Origin: Thereva unica
Taxonomy: Eukaryota > Arthropoda > Insecta > Diptera > Therevidae
Reading direction: 5' to 3'
NCBI GenBank assembly: GCA_949987705.1
Contig: OX465282.1
Location: forward strand, 66,461,922-66,525,921
Length of the DNA: 64,000 nt
Positions 29,886 through 41,937 of this stretch are shown here, piece by piece. Under the pieces are notes generated by a model. It was not told the DNA's origin and did not search any database. It worked only from the letters and a program-made list of their open reading frames with translations. The position numbers and the translations under genes are program-made. The stretch's first letter is position 1. Each line of letters begins with the position of its first letter.

Positions 29886-32733
29886 GGGGGACAAGGTCAA
29901 AAACTAACGACATCCTTCAGGCATCGATGGCTAGCGGGTTCGATGTCATAGCGTTCACGGAAACCTGGCTTCACGAAGGCATTCTTAATGCTGAGCTCTT
30001 CGATTCCTCCTACCAAGTCTTTCGGAGGGACCGTCACACTGACTCGGAAGCTCGCGGGGGTGGCGTACTTCTTGCTTGCCGCAGCCACCTTAATTGTAAC
30101 CCAATTTCGCTTCCTAGTTTCTCCAACCATTTGGACATTGAGCTTGTCGCTCTCACGATTTCTTTTTCAAAATCAAAACTCTTCCTGTTGTGCTGCTATA
30201 TCCCACCAGATATGATAAGCACACTTGACGATGGGGGTATAAGCCTCTATGATATTCTCATCTCCTGTATTGATCATATCCTGAATATGATGAGCACTGG
30301 TGGTGAATTACTTCTTCTTGGCGACTTCAATTTACCCAATATTCAGTGGGTATTTGACGAAGCTGACGATAACTACCTCCCCGAAGGCAATTTTAATTCT
30401 AAGGAATCCTGTTTTCTCAATTCCTTATTCTCACTTGGCCTTAATCAAATGAGTGGTGTGACTAATATGTTAGGGAGACAGTTGGATCTTGTATTCTTTA
30501 CTGACTCAGGAAACATGATTGTTGAACCCAGTCCAATAGTCATGACGTCCGTTGACAATTACCACCCTCCTCTCTCGCTCAATTACTGCTTGAACTCAAA
30601 GAACAATCCTTGTCCGTAGGCGGTAACCCATTCCTTCAACTTTAAGAAAGCTAACTTTAATGAACTCTCATCTAAGCTTGCCTTGATTGATTTCAACAGC
30701 TTACTTTCCGCAAATGAGCTGGATGTCGATGTGGCACGGTTTTATACCGTACTATATGAAGCTATTGCTTCATGTGTACCTTTTGAGCCCCAAAAATTGC
30801 GCAGTTCTACTCCACCGTGGTACAATAATGAGCTGAAGCATTTAAGGAATCAGAAAAATAGACTCTGGAAGACCTATTTAAAAAGGAAGGATTCTCCGAG
30901 TCTTATTACATTTACTGATTGCTATAACAGATTTCGTTTACTCTCTTCTGCTCTGTATGGCGAATATCTCAGCAGCATGAGGGACCAGGTTTATACTGAT
31001 CCTAGAAACTTCTTTAAATTTGTAAACTCCAAGAAAAAAGTTGATAACTACCCAAATACTATGCAGCACACTAACTGGTCAAGTAGTGATTCTTCCTCTA
31101 TTTCCAACATGTTTGCTTCATTCTTTCATCAATCTTTCACCCCTTCTAACTTTCAGCCTAATGACAATAATTTTCGTCATATAACTCCACACCGAGAGGC
31201 TACTAGTTTATCTCTCTCAATTTCCACTGACGATATCATGAAACATATTGATGAACTCCCATACGATTTCACTTCCGGCCCTGACGGTATACCTCCTGCT
31301 CTCCTTAAATCCTGTGTGGATGTTCTCCAGTCTCCACTTAAAACCCTTTTTAAAAAATCCTTAGATAAAGGGTATTTCCCTACTCTTTGGAAGAATTCGT
31401 TCATAATTCCTATTCACAAAAGTGGTAGCAAGAACGAAATATCGAATTACAGACCAATTGCCAAGCTGTCTGTCATACCAAAACTTTTTGAGTCAATCAT
31501 TTATTCTGCAATCGTGCCCATCTGCAAAAAGCTTATTTCTACAAACCAACATGGTTTTCTTCCAGCTCGTTCCACTACCACCAATCTCCTTGAATTCACT
31601 TCCCATGCTGTTGAAGGCTTCGTTTCCGGTTGCCAAACTGATTGTGTTTACACTGATTTCAGTAAGGCATTTGACAAGCTTTCCCACTCCATTATACTTT
31701 TCAAACTAAAAAAGTTAGGTTTCCCTGTAGCCCTTCTATTATGGTTCCAGTCCTACTTAGCTGACAGGACCTACCAAGTCCTTTTCCGTGGATCCAAATC
31801 CGCGACCATTGAGGCGTCATCCGGTGTCCCTCAAGGCAGTCACCTTGGCCCTATCCTCTTTATTCTTTCTATTGATGATATTGTTACCTTGCTAAGACAC
31901 TGCAGAATCCTGATTTATGCTGATGACATCAAATTGTACCGTCACGTAAAGAGTATGGAGGACTGCAAACTTTTGCAAGTCGACCTCGACACCTTTTACT
32001 CTTGGTGCGCTAACAACAACCTGGTTTTTAATATTAGTAAATGCGAAGTCATGACTTTTTGTAGGCGACGTGATCCTATAATTTATAACTACTCATTCTC
32101 TGGTGAGGGTCAAAGTCAAATTTAGTCAAAGATCTCGGGATAAGATTTGACACCAAGCTAGACTTCTCTACTCATATCAACTATATTTCTTCCAAGAGCA
32201 GCTTAGTCTTGGGTTTTATAAAAAGGTGGTCCAAAGAATTTAACAGCACCCTGATCACTAAACACCTATACATTTCCCTTGTCAGACCTTTACTTGAATA
32301 TGCGTCCCAGGTTTGGTCTCCTCACTATTCTTCGCATGTTGGAAAAATTGAGTCGGTTCAACGTAGGTTCGTTCGATTCGCATTGAATCACCTTCCTTGG
32401 GAAGACCCTTTAATTCTTCCACCATATGAATACCGACTTAAGTTACTCAACTTAAACACTCTCCACAAGCGTCGTGAGGTGGCCGATGTTGTTTTCGTTC
32501 ACCAGCTTCTTAATGGACGTGTCGACTCAGGTTTTCTAAGGCGCCGTGCATCGTTTAGAGAGAGCTGATACAATCTGAGAGGACCACCGCTCTTACACAT
32601 CAACTCCTCTAACACCAATTATGCCCGATTTGAGCCTGTTAATCGCATGTTCATTAATGTAAATAAAAATATTAATGTTTTTAGCGTAAGCACTAACAAA
32701 GACCTGCTTAAAAGGAGTCTATTTGTTGTCTCA
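29850..32733 (+). pseudogene. LINE-C ORF2: endonuclease and reverse transcriptase
   Basis: The endonuclease starts LSLYYQNVRGTRSKTNDI (about 29860) within the ORF1 overlap and has TETWLHEGI, RGGGVLLACRS, LLGDFNLPNIQW and SVDNYHPPL. An in-frame TAG at 30617-30619 separates it from the RT (30683-32125), which shows NYRPIAKLSVIPKLFE, TDFSKAFDKLSHSII, SGVPQGSHLGPILF and YADD in LIYADDIKLYRH. A frameshift near 32100 moves the thumb region to 32209-32568 (SLVRPLLEYASQVWSPHY), and a TGA at 32566-32568 precedes the last 55 residues. Without these three lesions it would be full length. Confidence 0.85.
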
Positions 32734-32739
32734 TGACTG

Positions 32740-33020
32740 TTTATGTGTTTCGCATGCAATTTTTATTGGTACTCAATCTTTTATGTTTGCATGTCTCAGC
32801 TGAGCCACGGCAGTGGTAAATATTTCTCAGCCCTGCTGGGAAGTGCGCCTTCTGCGTTAGAAGGGAAACTCTGTATATGTATATATATACATATATATTT
32901 ACATATATTTATATATATATATGTATGTATGTATGTGTATGTATATATAGATTTTCATGCTTAGCTGAAAAGTGCGCCTTCTGTGCTAGAAGGGTTAACT
33001 CTTGAGGTAAAATAATATGA
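32740..33020 (+). other. LINE-C 3' UTR with AT microsatellite
   Basis: Contains two copies of AAGTGCGCCTTCTG (about 32844 and 32968), separated by a (TA/TATG)n stretch at about 32874-32950. The antisense LINE-C copy has one such word, so the duplication may have arisen with the microsatellite. Confidence 0.55.
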
Positions 33021-33670
33021 AACAGTGATCTATTAAAAAAATCTTATTAGTTATTATTAAAGAAATACATACTGCATATAATATGGAAAAATAATATAGA
33101 CGTTGGGTTGTGTGTTGTGCTATATGACGATTATAATTGCTGTTGGCGAAAAGATAAAGAGATGTTATTAAGTGATAATAATCCTCTTACTCTAGAGAGT
33201 GCGAAATGCGTGTTTAGTACAGTAGTTGCAAAATTCTATTAAATAGAACTCTTTCAATTGTGGCCGAAGAACCTTTGCCTTTGATTAGGAAAAGATATTT
33301 GGATAAAGGATAAATGTTGGAAATGTTTAGAAACAAATAAACAGAATCATTTAATCTATTTTTTTTACAATAAAATGTAATAAATTTCATACATGATGTA
33401 TAACCTCAATAAACCAGCTGTTTCATATTTGATGGATCTATTCTGCAGAGGAATCCGATTGTATAAAAACCACCGGAAATATTACAATATCTATTTATTA
33501 TTATAAAAAGGTACATTTAATCTTAATAGTACATTTATCTCGACTATTTTATTAATAAAATCACAAATTACTTATTTCAGAATGAGAATACCAACCGCAG
33601 TACTCCTTGGGGCACGCACCCCGCAAAAAGACACCGCTGTCCCATTTCAGGAGATACTTCCCCTAAGACA
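33021..33670. other. Unannotated AT-rich stretch
   Basis: No gene, repeat boundary or motif recognised. A GC-richer stretch at 33590-33660 leads into the RTE-1 fragment. Confidence 0.4.
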
Positions 33671-33679
33671 AGAATACTG

Positions 33680-35090
33680 TTAGTGGAAAATAAGATTCTG
33701 CAACTGAAGTGGCTTCCAGAGGACTGGAAGAAAGCGATTATATGTCCAATATACAAGAAAGGAGATAAATTAAACTGGAAAAACAACAGAGGCATCTCAC
33801 TCCTCAGCACCAGCTACAAAATCTTCACAATCCTTGTGAAACAAAAACTGGAACCTATAGCGGAAAGCCTTATAGGAGAATATCAAGCTTGTTTTAGGAC
33901 AAACAGGTCAACATCGGACCAACTGCTGACCTTAAGGCAAATTCTGGAGAAAACCTGGGAAAGGAATGTAGATGTATACCAGATATTTGTCGACTTCCAA
34001 CAGGCATATGACTCAATAAACAGAGAGAGGCTATACGAGATCTTATCGGAAATAGGAGTCCCCGCAAAGTTGGTACAACTAATCAAATGCGCCACAAACA
34101 GCTCACTGGCGAAAGTAAGGATCCAAAATGTTGTAACAGAGGAGTTCGAAGTACGTCAAGGGCTTAGACAAGGAGATGGGCTGGCCCCCATGTTTTTCAA
34201 CCTGGCCCTAGAATGGGTGATAAGGAAAACGTCAGTCCAGCGAAGTGCATCAATAGCTACCCAGTCGGTACAATTACTTGGATATGCGGATGACGTAAAC
34301 ACCGTGGGAAGGTCCTTTTTGGCAGCAAAAGAAGTCTATGTTGAATTAAAAGAGGCGGCAAAGGACATAGGACTGAAGATTAACGAAGAAAAAACGAAGG
34401 AGATGCAACAATCCAGAGCAGGACGATTTAGAATGAGAAGAAATATAACCATCGACGAACATAACCTAGAAGTAGTCGATAAAACAGTCTACCTTGGGTC
34501 TACTATCACAAAAAGAAACGAAGAAGAAGAAGAAATAACCAGACGAATACTACTGGCTAATAGGGCCTTTTATGCTCAAAAACAAATCCTGCACTCAAGA
34601 TTTGTGCACAGGAAAACGAAACTCTCACTCTACAAAACAGTAATACGACCAGTACTGTGTTATGGTAGCGAGACTTGGACTATGACCCAGGACATAGAGC
34701 AACGAGTCAACAGGTTCGAGAGGAAAATTCTCAGATGCATAATAGGTCCAATCAGAGAGGATGGAATATGGCGAAGAAAATACAACAACGAGTTGTATGA
34801 AATTTTTGACGACCCACAACTCTCAACTTTAATAAAAATCAACAGATTGAGACTAGCCACGTGATCAGGATGGAGGACAATCGCATCCCAAAACGACTTA
34901 TGGCATCAGAAATTTCGGGAAGTAGGCCAGTAGGTAGACCCAGGAGGAGATGGATAGACTCTGTGACGGCTGACGCAGAGTCAATGCTCAACATCCGGAA
35001 CTGGAGACATGCTGCAAGGGACCGTCAAACTTGGAGAAATGCCCTAGAGGAGGCCAAGGCTCGATTTGGGCTGTAGCGCCATTGGATGGA
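33680..35090 (+). pseudogene. RTE-1 LINE, 3' half: reverse transcriptase
   Basis: The frame 33683-34864 covers the RT from the fingers on: LPEDWKKAIICPIYKKGDK, FRTNRSTSDQLL, VDFQQAYDSINRERL, RQGLRQGDGLAPMFFN (RTE-specific) and catalytic GYADDVN (about 34280). It continues through the C-terminal ILLANRAFYAQKQILHSRF to INRLRLA, where four bases (near 34856-34860) are missing relative to the copy at 18.28 kb. The next frame, 34861-35076, holds VIRMEDNRIPKRLM to EEAKARFGL, the true C-terminus. The RT core itself is open. 5' truncated. Confidence 0.87.
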
Positions 35091-35116
35091 ATACTTCTTG
35101 TGTCCACAGCATTAAG

Positions 35117-35263
35117 CACAGAACCAATCCGCTTGTTTTTGCTCTGTTTTTAGTTGACGTTCCGCCCGCTTCAATGTGGCTACCGCTCCATTCGTCTCAT
35201 GGACGATGGAAATGTCAAATTTCCAACTTTTAAAAACGAACGAATCGGATTGGTTCTTTTTGA
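35117..35263. repeat. Short inverted repeat, possible MITE
   Basis: GAACCAATCCG at 35117 and its reverse complement at the right, inside a 147-bp stretch just after RTE-1. Each arm is followed by TTTTT-rich sequence. No duplication is evident. Confidence 0.4.
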
Positions 35264-38246
35264 GGCTTTACTCAAATTTTTATTAATTGTGTTAATTTTT
35301 GCCCTTAGCTTTTTTCCAACAAAGCTTCCGTTGCTCAATTTATAACTCCCAGAAATCCCCAAGACAAGAGTTGGGTGCCCTTATTTTTAAACGTTTTTAA
35401 CTTCCAGCTACTCTGTTTATTGAATTTTGGTCTTTATGTAAAAACTTTCTTATAAAGCATATCTCGCTATAATTTTCAATTCGAAACAAGCCGTTTTACA
35501 TAATAACCTTAGTGAAGCACACGGCAGCGCACACTTGTGAGTGCGAGGCTATATCGGGACCATTCAGCATCCTGAGGTGGATTTGGCTTGTAGCCTGGGC
35601 GTTGTGTCCTTTTTTCGTGTTGGCTTCGAAAGGTGGATACTCGGTTTTAGATGCACTGATAAGTACTAAATTCTTAAAAATGACCTTTCGACAAGAAATA
35701 TTCTTTAATAAGCCGCTAGGTCGACGGAAAACGATAACCTATAGTAGCCCCACAGGCCCCCACGTGACGTCAGCACCAAAATACCGTATACGGTATACAG
35801 TCTTTTACATTACCTTGTTTCTGTATACCGTGTAATAGCCCTATATTTATTTAATTTAAATTAAATAAAATTTTCCAATTCACTTCCAACGGTTAAAGAT
35901 TTCTTTAAGCAATAATTCTTTGAAATATTTTCATCCTCAGACAATTGTTTTATGTTTTAGTTAAACACTAATATTTGGGTTAAACAGTTAATTTCATAAA
36001 TTTAAAGATGGAAAATCTGTGAATTTTGATTACCGTGTTCCGCTTTCCAGTCAGATTTAAATTAATTCACAATGAGTTTGCTGTTAACGCCAGATAAGAT
36101 CTAGAATGAAATTCAGCTTGTGTAATTGGGAATTGTTGTCGATGTGTGCGAGCATTTGATACACACTTGCAAGCTTTCCCATTCAAATCCACTTTTATAT
36201 TTTACGGCATGCCATGCTGCTGCCACCAAGTAGGAAATTCAGTTGTGGTCTGGCAATCGGTCGTGCTGGGTTGTGTTCGTTTGAGTTTTTCAATAGATAA
36301 CGTCTGCGATAATCTCAAGAGCTAGTGAAGTGGGTTAGGATAAAAAAGGAGAAAATATTTGACAAAAGAAAATTATTTAGTAGTATTGCATTATATTTAG
36401 CCATTTTAAATTTGTGACGTGAGTGTACTTAATTGGAGCTTGAAATTGAGAATTTTACTCAAAACATTTTATGGTGAGAATCAACAAGTTGCCGTGGAGC
36501 TGGTCTCCCGCGCCGAAGAAAGTCGCCGCGTAGAGTAGTGCTACACACCTATAATATCAGAAGATAGTCTCTCTTTTGTTTAAAGGAGCTTATAGTTAAA
36601 ACGCAAAACGGTGGTGATCTTGAGGTTAAAATTTGTGTAGTAAGTGGCTTGAAATTTCATCAAAAAGTGAGTTATCTGCGCAGGGTGTCGTTATCAGTTT
36701 TTTACTGCAGATTTGGAGTTCAGATCTTTGTGAAATATATGGAGTGGTATGAGTGATGTTAACTGTGTTCAAATATCCCATTGATCTGGATAGGCACGAA
36801 ATAGACCTTGGGAAATTTACGTGATATCTGCTAGTGTGGAATGTTGTAAGTAAATGTCACTGCCAGGAAGGAATTCTTTTCCAATTTTGCTTAATTGTTA
36901 TATAAAAATTTGAAAATATTTAAATGGCCTAGGTAATCTTTTAATTCCAGTTGTCGTGCTTATTTTGATTTCTAAAAAAAATATTTGTTCAAGGAAGGTT
37001 GTTAATATTTCATATTCCGCTTTCAATATAAATTCAAAAAAAAAAACATATAAGTCATAATATTTCCTATAATGTTTACTTATGTAAAATTTTGTACTTA
37101 AATTTGCCAGCATAAGATTCCACAGGTTGAGAATTCATCTAAAAAAAACTTAACATTTGCTGTACTTATAATCCTGGTTTGTTTCTTAATATTCGATAAT
37201 TTTTCTTTCTTTCATTATTGAAAAGCCGAGATTATTTTCCAGTAGTTTATGTAACTTCCCTTAAAATAATATGAAATAAATCCCCACACAAATCGATCTA
37301 GTATAAAGTTTAATTGCTAATAATTTTCTCATAATCAACTGGAACCCTGTTTGGCTAACTGCGTGCCATAATCCAGTAGTAGCTTCCGTTTATTTTGCAG
37401 TTGAGGTGATATGAATGTTAATATACAGTAGGAGAGTTTAAAAAAGCCAAAATTTTCGTGTTTTTATTCCAATTATCAAAATTTGAAACTATTAGAGTAC
37501 TGATATTTTGATCGAGACAATAAAAACCGATCGATTGATGACATTTTTCAAAAATGTCATACACAGGTTAAGTGTCTCGAAGAACGGCTATTTTTCTGTA
37601 TTTTGGATTTCATATCCGTCGCGCAATGCTGGCGAATAAATAAAAAACATTTGTACCGAATCATTCACGTGAAATTAAATCTCTTTATAGTGCTAACGGA
37701 TAACGCTTGTTCTACGTCCATTAAAGCTCCCATCCCCTATAGACCATGCATGACATTCACTGACTGACATGCATGCGTGATAGTGAGGTGAAGGATCATG
37801 CATGCACGTTCAAGTTTTTGAAATCTTGTGGGCGTAGCTAAATGAATGATAGTATGAAGGCCAGTGGATGCTGTTTCTTTCAATCATTTCGTCATTCTGA
37901 CTATGAATTTCAGAGTGAATCACAGCAACTTTGTAGAATAAAAAATGGTGAGTTACTACAAAACACCAAATTTTCACTACCGCTTCTTCCTTTAAGTGAG
38001 GATTGACTGCATGCATGATAAAGGATGGAAAATATTCTTCTTCCATATCACGCAAAGCTGATAGTGGGTGGGGCCCTTTACTGTGTCAATTGATTTGTAG
38101 TTGACAGATGTTCCAAGCAGTTTCATTTGATTTTGCTCATTAAGTTTGTTGACATCGGCATTCTCAGATTTCACGTTCGCATAGTCAATCTGGATTTGTA
38201 TAGTTCGTTTTAAAATCCACAACGGTTTAAGTATTGGGCAGCAGTT
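35264..38246. other. About 3 kb without recognisable elements
   Basis: The longest stretch lacking TE similarity by eye. Short ORFs show no domains. Features noted: arthropod-like initiator TTCAGTTGTGG near 36239 with downstream CGGTCGTG, a run of G-rich leader-like sequence to 36560, and five TGCATG words between 37744 and 38020. It could hold host regulatory sequence or an untranslated exon, but nothing here proves it. Confidence 0.35.
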
Positions 38247-38461
38247 CTGCCGTGCAAAGGGGATATGGAAAAACCTCGATTCGAGAAAAACGCGATCAAA
38301 ATTTTCAAAATACATGAAACCCAAGCAAATAAAGTGAGCATTTACTTTGATCACTTTTAATTAAAAAGGACAATCCCTGTTAAGGATAAATATGAATATT
38401 TCATATCAGCATACCATTTTGACCAATAATGCATATATGTTATTTGTCCTTTGCACGGCAG
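38247..38461. mobile_element. Small MITE-like element with CTGCCGTGCAAAGG ends
   Basis: 215 bp, 14-bp perfect inverted ends (CTGCCGTGCAAAGG and its complement). Flanks share only TT; no convincing duplication. AT-rich interior. Confidence 0.55.
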
Positions 38462-38783
38462 ATTTGGCAAGTCTTTTGTTTTTCAATTTCCAATTTCCAA
38501 TAGCAATTGGACACGTAAATTCTGCAGCCGTTGATCAGGGTATAACAGGCAAAGTTTAGCCTACTTTAGCCTGCGAATTAGAGTGAGAAAAAGTGGGAAC
38601 AATTTTTTTTACAAAAAAGCCCCTTTATTTCTGTTTTTTCCATCATACACTACTTATTGCAGATAACTAACATCATCTCATGATTTCGAATGGAACTTGC
38701 ATTTCTTAAAAAATCCCAGGCCTGTTTGGCGTTTTGGAATATGTTATGCTATAGATAGCAGATCTTCCTTTTAAGTTATGCTG
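38462..38783. other. Unannotated stretch
   Basis: Nothing recognised between the MITE and the LINE fragment. Confidence 0.35.
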
Positions 38784-38945
38784 TTAGAAATAAGGTCTGT
38801 GCATTGTGCAGATTTTGTCAGAGATGAGATAGATATTAGTTTTGGAGGTGGTGAATTCGACACGATTTTTGCGGCTCCAATTAAGAATTAATGCAAAGTC
38901 CATGTTGATAAAGTTGAACATAACTTCATGATCCACAAGACCATT
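38784..38945 (-). pseudogene. LINE-A-related RT fragment
   Basis: The - strand frame reads FALILNWSRKNRVEFTTSKT then LISDKICT, matching the segment after the catalytic motif of LINE-A (LILDWGRKNRVAFNETKTKY, LFSNKTCT). About 50 residues only. Confidence 0.6.
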
Positions 38946-39107
38946 ACTACGTTTATAAGCGGAGTTTCTCATCGGGTGCAAGCTTCGATCCGGAGTGAAA
39001 CACCGCTTATAAACCGAGAGTGAAATCCAGAATTTGGGTTTTCGCTCTCGAACAAAAAGCTGGAGCGAAACTTCGATCCCGATGGTTTATGTTGTGCTTA
39101 TAAACGT

Positions 39108-39425
39108 TTACTCATCATTCATCATCATCATTGTGCTCCTTTAATCCCTCATGGGACATAGGGCGGAAACAGTTGCCCTCCAGCGGACTCTGTTTTGCGC
39201 GACAGCTCTCAGCTCCGACCAGGATCTCCCAGTTGTTGCGGCTTCTGCTAGCAGGGTTCTCCTCCATGTTGTCCTAGGTCTTCCGACTCGACGGGATCCT
39301 TTCGGATTCCAGTCGAGGGCCTGTTTGGCTAGATTTTCGTTTTCGCGTCGCAAGGTGTGGCCAGCCCAATTCCATTTCCTTCGTTTGATTTGGTCGTCTA
39401 TCCTTTCGTTTACTTTTACCGGTAG
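39108..39425 (-). pseudogene. LINE-D C-terminal fragment
   Basis: The - strand frame reads KVNERIDDQIKRRKWNWAGH, TLRRENENLAKQALDWNPKG, RRVGRPRTTWRRTLLAEA and LRAVAQNRVRWRATVSALCP, a common LINE ORF2 C-terminus, followed by a short 3' UTR and an ATG/ATC-type tail (about 39108-39130). Gypsy-2 is inserted at its 5' side; codons 39426-39488 of the open frame belong to the Gypsy-2 LTR. Confidence 0.65.
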
Positions 39426-39608
39426 TGTGGTGTTTTCCGGGTTTACACTCAAAGACAAAGGACGGACGAGCAACGAAAGTAAACACAAGTTGATATCACG
39501 AACGTTTATTACAGACTGACTTTAGAATACTTCGAGCCTTATACAATTCTAGATTTGACCGTTAGTACGGTTACTTTATTTTTGCAATCGGTTCGTAAAA
39601 CTACTACA
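39426..39608 (-). repeat. Gypsy-2 3' LTR
   Basis: 183 bp; on the + strand it begins TGTGGTGTTTTCC and ends ACTACTACA. No difference from the other LTR was seen. Confidence 0.92.
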
Positions 39609-39679
39609 GATTCGGCCAACCTGAAATATAATCGACTCGATTATACGAAAGCGTTATTAATTCCTATGACAGTTCTCAT

Positions 39680-39856
39680 ATTAACATCTAGAATTTAACA
39701 TAGGCTAAAAAACAAAATTACAATTTTTCGAATACTCTTATAAGTATATAAAGATCGCTTACAATTCTCATATTAACATCTAGAATTTAACACAGGCTAA
39801 AAACAAAATTACAATTTTTCGAATACTCTTTTATAAGTATATAAAGGTCGCTTATT
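39680..39856 (-). repeat. Tandem duplication in the Gypsy-2 3' non-coding region
   Basis: A unit of about 87 bp starting ATTAACATCTAGAATTTAAC is present twice (about 39680 and 39771), differing by a few bases. The region 39609-40146 between integrase and LTR is otherwise non-coding. Confidence 0.75.
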
Positions 39857-40146
39857 TTTCTTCTAAATTAGTTACTAGTTAGTTAGATATTAATATCGAA
39901 ATATTCGACAACATCAGTATGTTCATCATTACAGCAAGATTTTAAGAAATATACTTGATATTTGAAAGGTAGTGACATTTCAAACATTTTACATGTGGAA
40001 TTTGATTAGTTCATTATTTCATTAAAGTTTTTCGAATTTGACATTTAAGAAAACAATTAACGTTAGTATTAATAAAATATAAAAGTTGGTTTTCCTCTTT
40101 CCTTAAAATAACATATAACAAATTAAAACACAAAAAGTCTGCTTAA

Positions 40147-41523
40147 CTACTCTATTAAAGCTATACATCCGTGCTCAAACTTAGTTTTTTTTTTCAAATT
40201 TATATATGGCTTCATGTTAGCGGGAGAACATGCTCCTTTGTATGGAATTCGACTCAACTGCATATTATCAAGGTCTTTAATAAGGTACCTATCGTTTGCT
40301 AAAACTTCAAATACTTCATAAGGACCGCGGTATTTAGGTAACAACTTCTTATTAACTCCGGGAGTCGTTATGACGTTTTTAATCATCACCAAATCTCCTT
40401 TTTTATACTTATGCGGTGGTTTGTGTTTTGAATCATAATATTTTTTATTATAATCTTGATTCTTAATAATTGTGTCCGAAGCGGCATTCCTAATTTGATC
40501 TAAATCTCTTGTATCATCTTTTTGAATTATATCCTCGACATACTCAACTATTTTGTCACAAAGCTCTCCTTTTTGTTTTACGCCAAACAATAAAATGCTA
40601 GGAGACGTACCTATACTTCTACAAATTGTATTATTTAAAGCATACTCGACTTTTGGTAGATTTTTATACCAACTGCCAGTACTGCTTGCGTCTGATTCTA
40701 CTTTCGACAACATTGGTGTTATTATCCGATTTACCCTTTCGACCTGACCATTTGACTGTGGAGAACAAGTTGCAACTTTGATATGCTTTATATTGTACTC
40801 TACCAAAAAATCTATGAAGTCTTTAGAAGTAAAACACGACCCGCGATCCGAAATTATTTTATTAAGTCTACTATAGTTTGAAAAATAAGTTTCTAAACAG
40901 GAAATTACTTCGCTCGATTTTGTTGATCCTACTGGATACAGTTTCGTAAATTTCGTAAAAGCGTCAACCACAAGAAGAATATATTTCTTTTTAAAGCGCG
41001 TAGGCGGTAAAGGCCCAAAATGGTCGATATGTAATACATCGAAGGGTTTATTTCCTTTGGGAATATTGTGCAAAGTTCCTTCCACTTTACCAGAGGTAGG
41101 AGAAAAATAGATACACTTAAGGCAATTACTAATATAATTTTTGATTTTTTGTTTCATATCGGGGAACCAATAAGATTTTCGAAGATGATCAAAACATTTT
41201 TCTACCCCTAAGTGACACAGCGATTCGTGGTGCGTTTGAATGACTAGGTTTTCCATTTGTTGTGGAACATAAAACATGACGTTATTTTTTATTTTGCGGT
41301 ACACTAAACCGTTTATTAATGCGAATGTTTGACTTTCTTTTTTCTCTAATTGTGATATTAAATCTATAATGATTGGGTCGCGATGTTGTGCTGCGGCTAA
41401 AGCAAACTCAATAGTTCCCTCTTCTATTACGAGAATTTCGGTGCAGCGGCTGAGTGCATCAACATGTTGCATTCTGCTTGCAGATCGATGTTCGATAGTG
41501 TAATCAAAATTTTGGATTTCCAA
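40147..41523 (-). CDS. Gypsy-2 RNase H end and integrase
   Basis: 458 residues. It starts within the RNase H/linker (EIQNFDYTIEHRSASRMQHV, DALSRC), then the integrase HHCC site (THHESLCHLGV...CLKC, residues about 95-135) and the DDE core with Asp in LHIDHFGPLP (near 167), Asp in IISDRGSCF (near 225) and Glu in SPQSNGQVERVN (near 262). A C-terminal KYRGPYEVFEVLANDRYLI module follows. It inserts the cDNA into chromosomes with a 4-bp stagger. The frame is intact, but the Met at 41523 is internal to pol; upstream frames are shifted. Confidence 0.88.
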   Translation of the reverse strand: MEIQNFDYTIEHRSASRMQHVDALSRCTEILVIEEGTIEFALAAAQHRDPIIIDLISQLEKKESQTFALINGLVYRKIKNNVMFYVPQQMENLVIQTHHESLCHLGVEKCFDHLRKSYWFPDMKQKIKNYISNCLKCIYFSPTSGKVEGTLHNIPKGNKPFDVLHIDHFGPLPPTRFKKKYILLVVDAFTKFTKLYPVGSTKSSEVISCLETYFSNYSRLNKIISDRGSCFTSKDFIDFLVEYNIKHIKVATCSPQSNGQVERVNRIITPMLSKVESDASSTGSWYKNLPKVEYALNNTICRSIGTSPSILLFGVKQKGELCDKIVEYVEDIIQKDDTRDLDQIRNAASDTIIKNQDYNKKYYDSKHKPPHKYKKGDLVMIKNVITTPGVNKKLLPKYRGPYEVFEVLANDRYLIKDLDNMQLSRIPYKGACSPANMKPYINLKKKTKFEHGCIALIE

Positions 41524-41594
41524 TGCCCATCTTGATATACGCGGGTTTAGAAGTTTTTTCTGAAGGGTAAGTGTTAACGCTTGACAATCAGTAA

Positions 41595-41921
41595 CTATAT
41601 TTTGAAATATATGCCTGTTAAATAAATTCTAAACCTTCTCAAAGCATATATAATTGATAAAGTTTCGAGCTCATAGCTGTGATATTTGGATTCCAGATCT
41701 GTTGCCCTTTTTGAAAAATAAAATATAGGGTGAAATTTTCCATCGCTTTGGCGTTGCATGAGAATTGCTCCGAAACCAATACTGCTTGCGTCGCAATGTA
41801 GCTCGGTCTCGTTATGGGGGCTATATATTGCTAAGATAGGCGATTCTACAAGCTTCGATTTTAAATTTTCAAAAGTTTCTAATTCTTTTTTACCGAAATT
41901 AAAGGGAACATCTTTACGCAA
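41595..41921 (-). pseudogene. Gypsy-2 RNase H segment
   Basis: Continuation of pol: RKDVPFNFGKKELETFENLK (RT-RNase H connection), then LHCDASSIGFGAILMQRQ and FYFSKRATDLESKYHSYELE, the RNase H start with its catalytic Asp and Glu. It ends at a frameshift near 41605, where an extra TA (...AAATATAG...) breaks the phase into the next frame. Confidence 0.8.
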
Positions 41922-41937
41922 AAGGTCATAAAGAGGT

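Larger units (their letters stand above)
28004..33020 (+). mobile_element. LINE-C, near full-length Jockey-superfamily LINE
   Basis: Contains a 5' UTR beginning CAGTGTTGTGG (Jockey-type elements often start CAGT), ORF1, an overlapping ORF2 with endonuclease and RT, and a 3' UTR with an AT microsatellite. The 3' end is near 33020 by comparison with the antisense copy at 57.2-61.3 kb, which shares the GCGCCTTCTGTGCTAGAA word. ORF2 has two nonsense codons and one frameshift, so this copy is inactive. Confidence 0.82.

Noticed and set aside
35512..35835. 107-residue + strand ORF with a hydrophobic stretch
   Set aside because: No domain, no supporting signals, base composition like its surroundings; length is within chance.
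37992..38354. 120-residue - strand ORF
   Set aside because: Overlaps a MITE end and has no recognisable domain.
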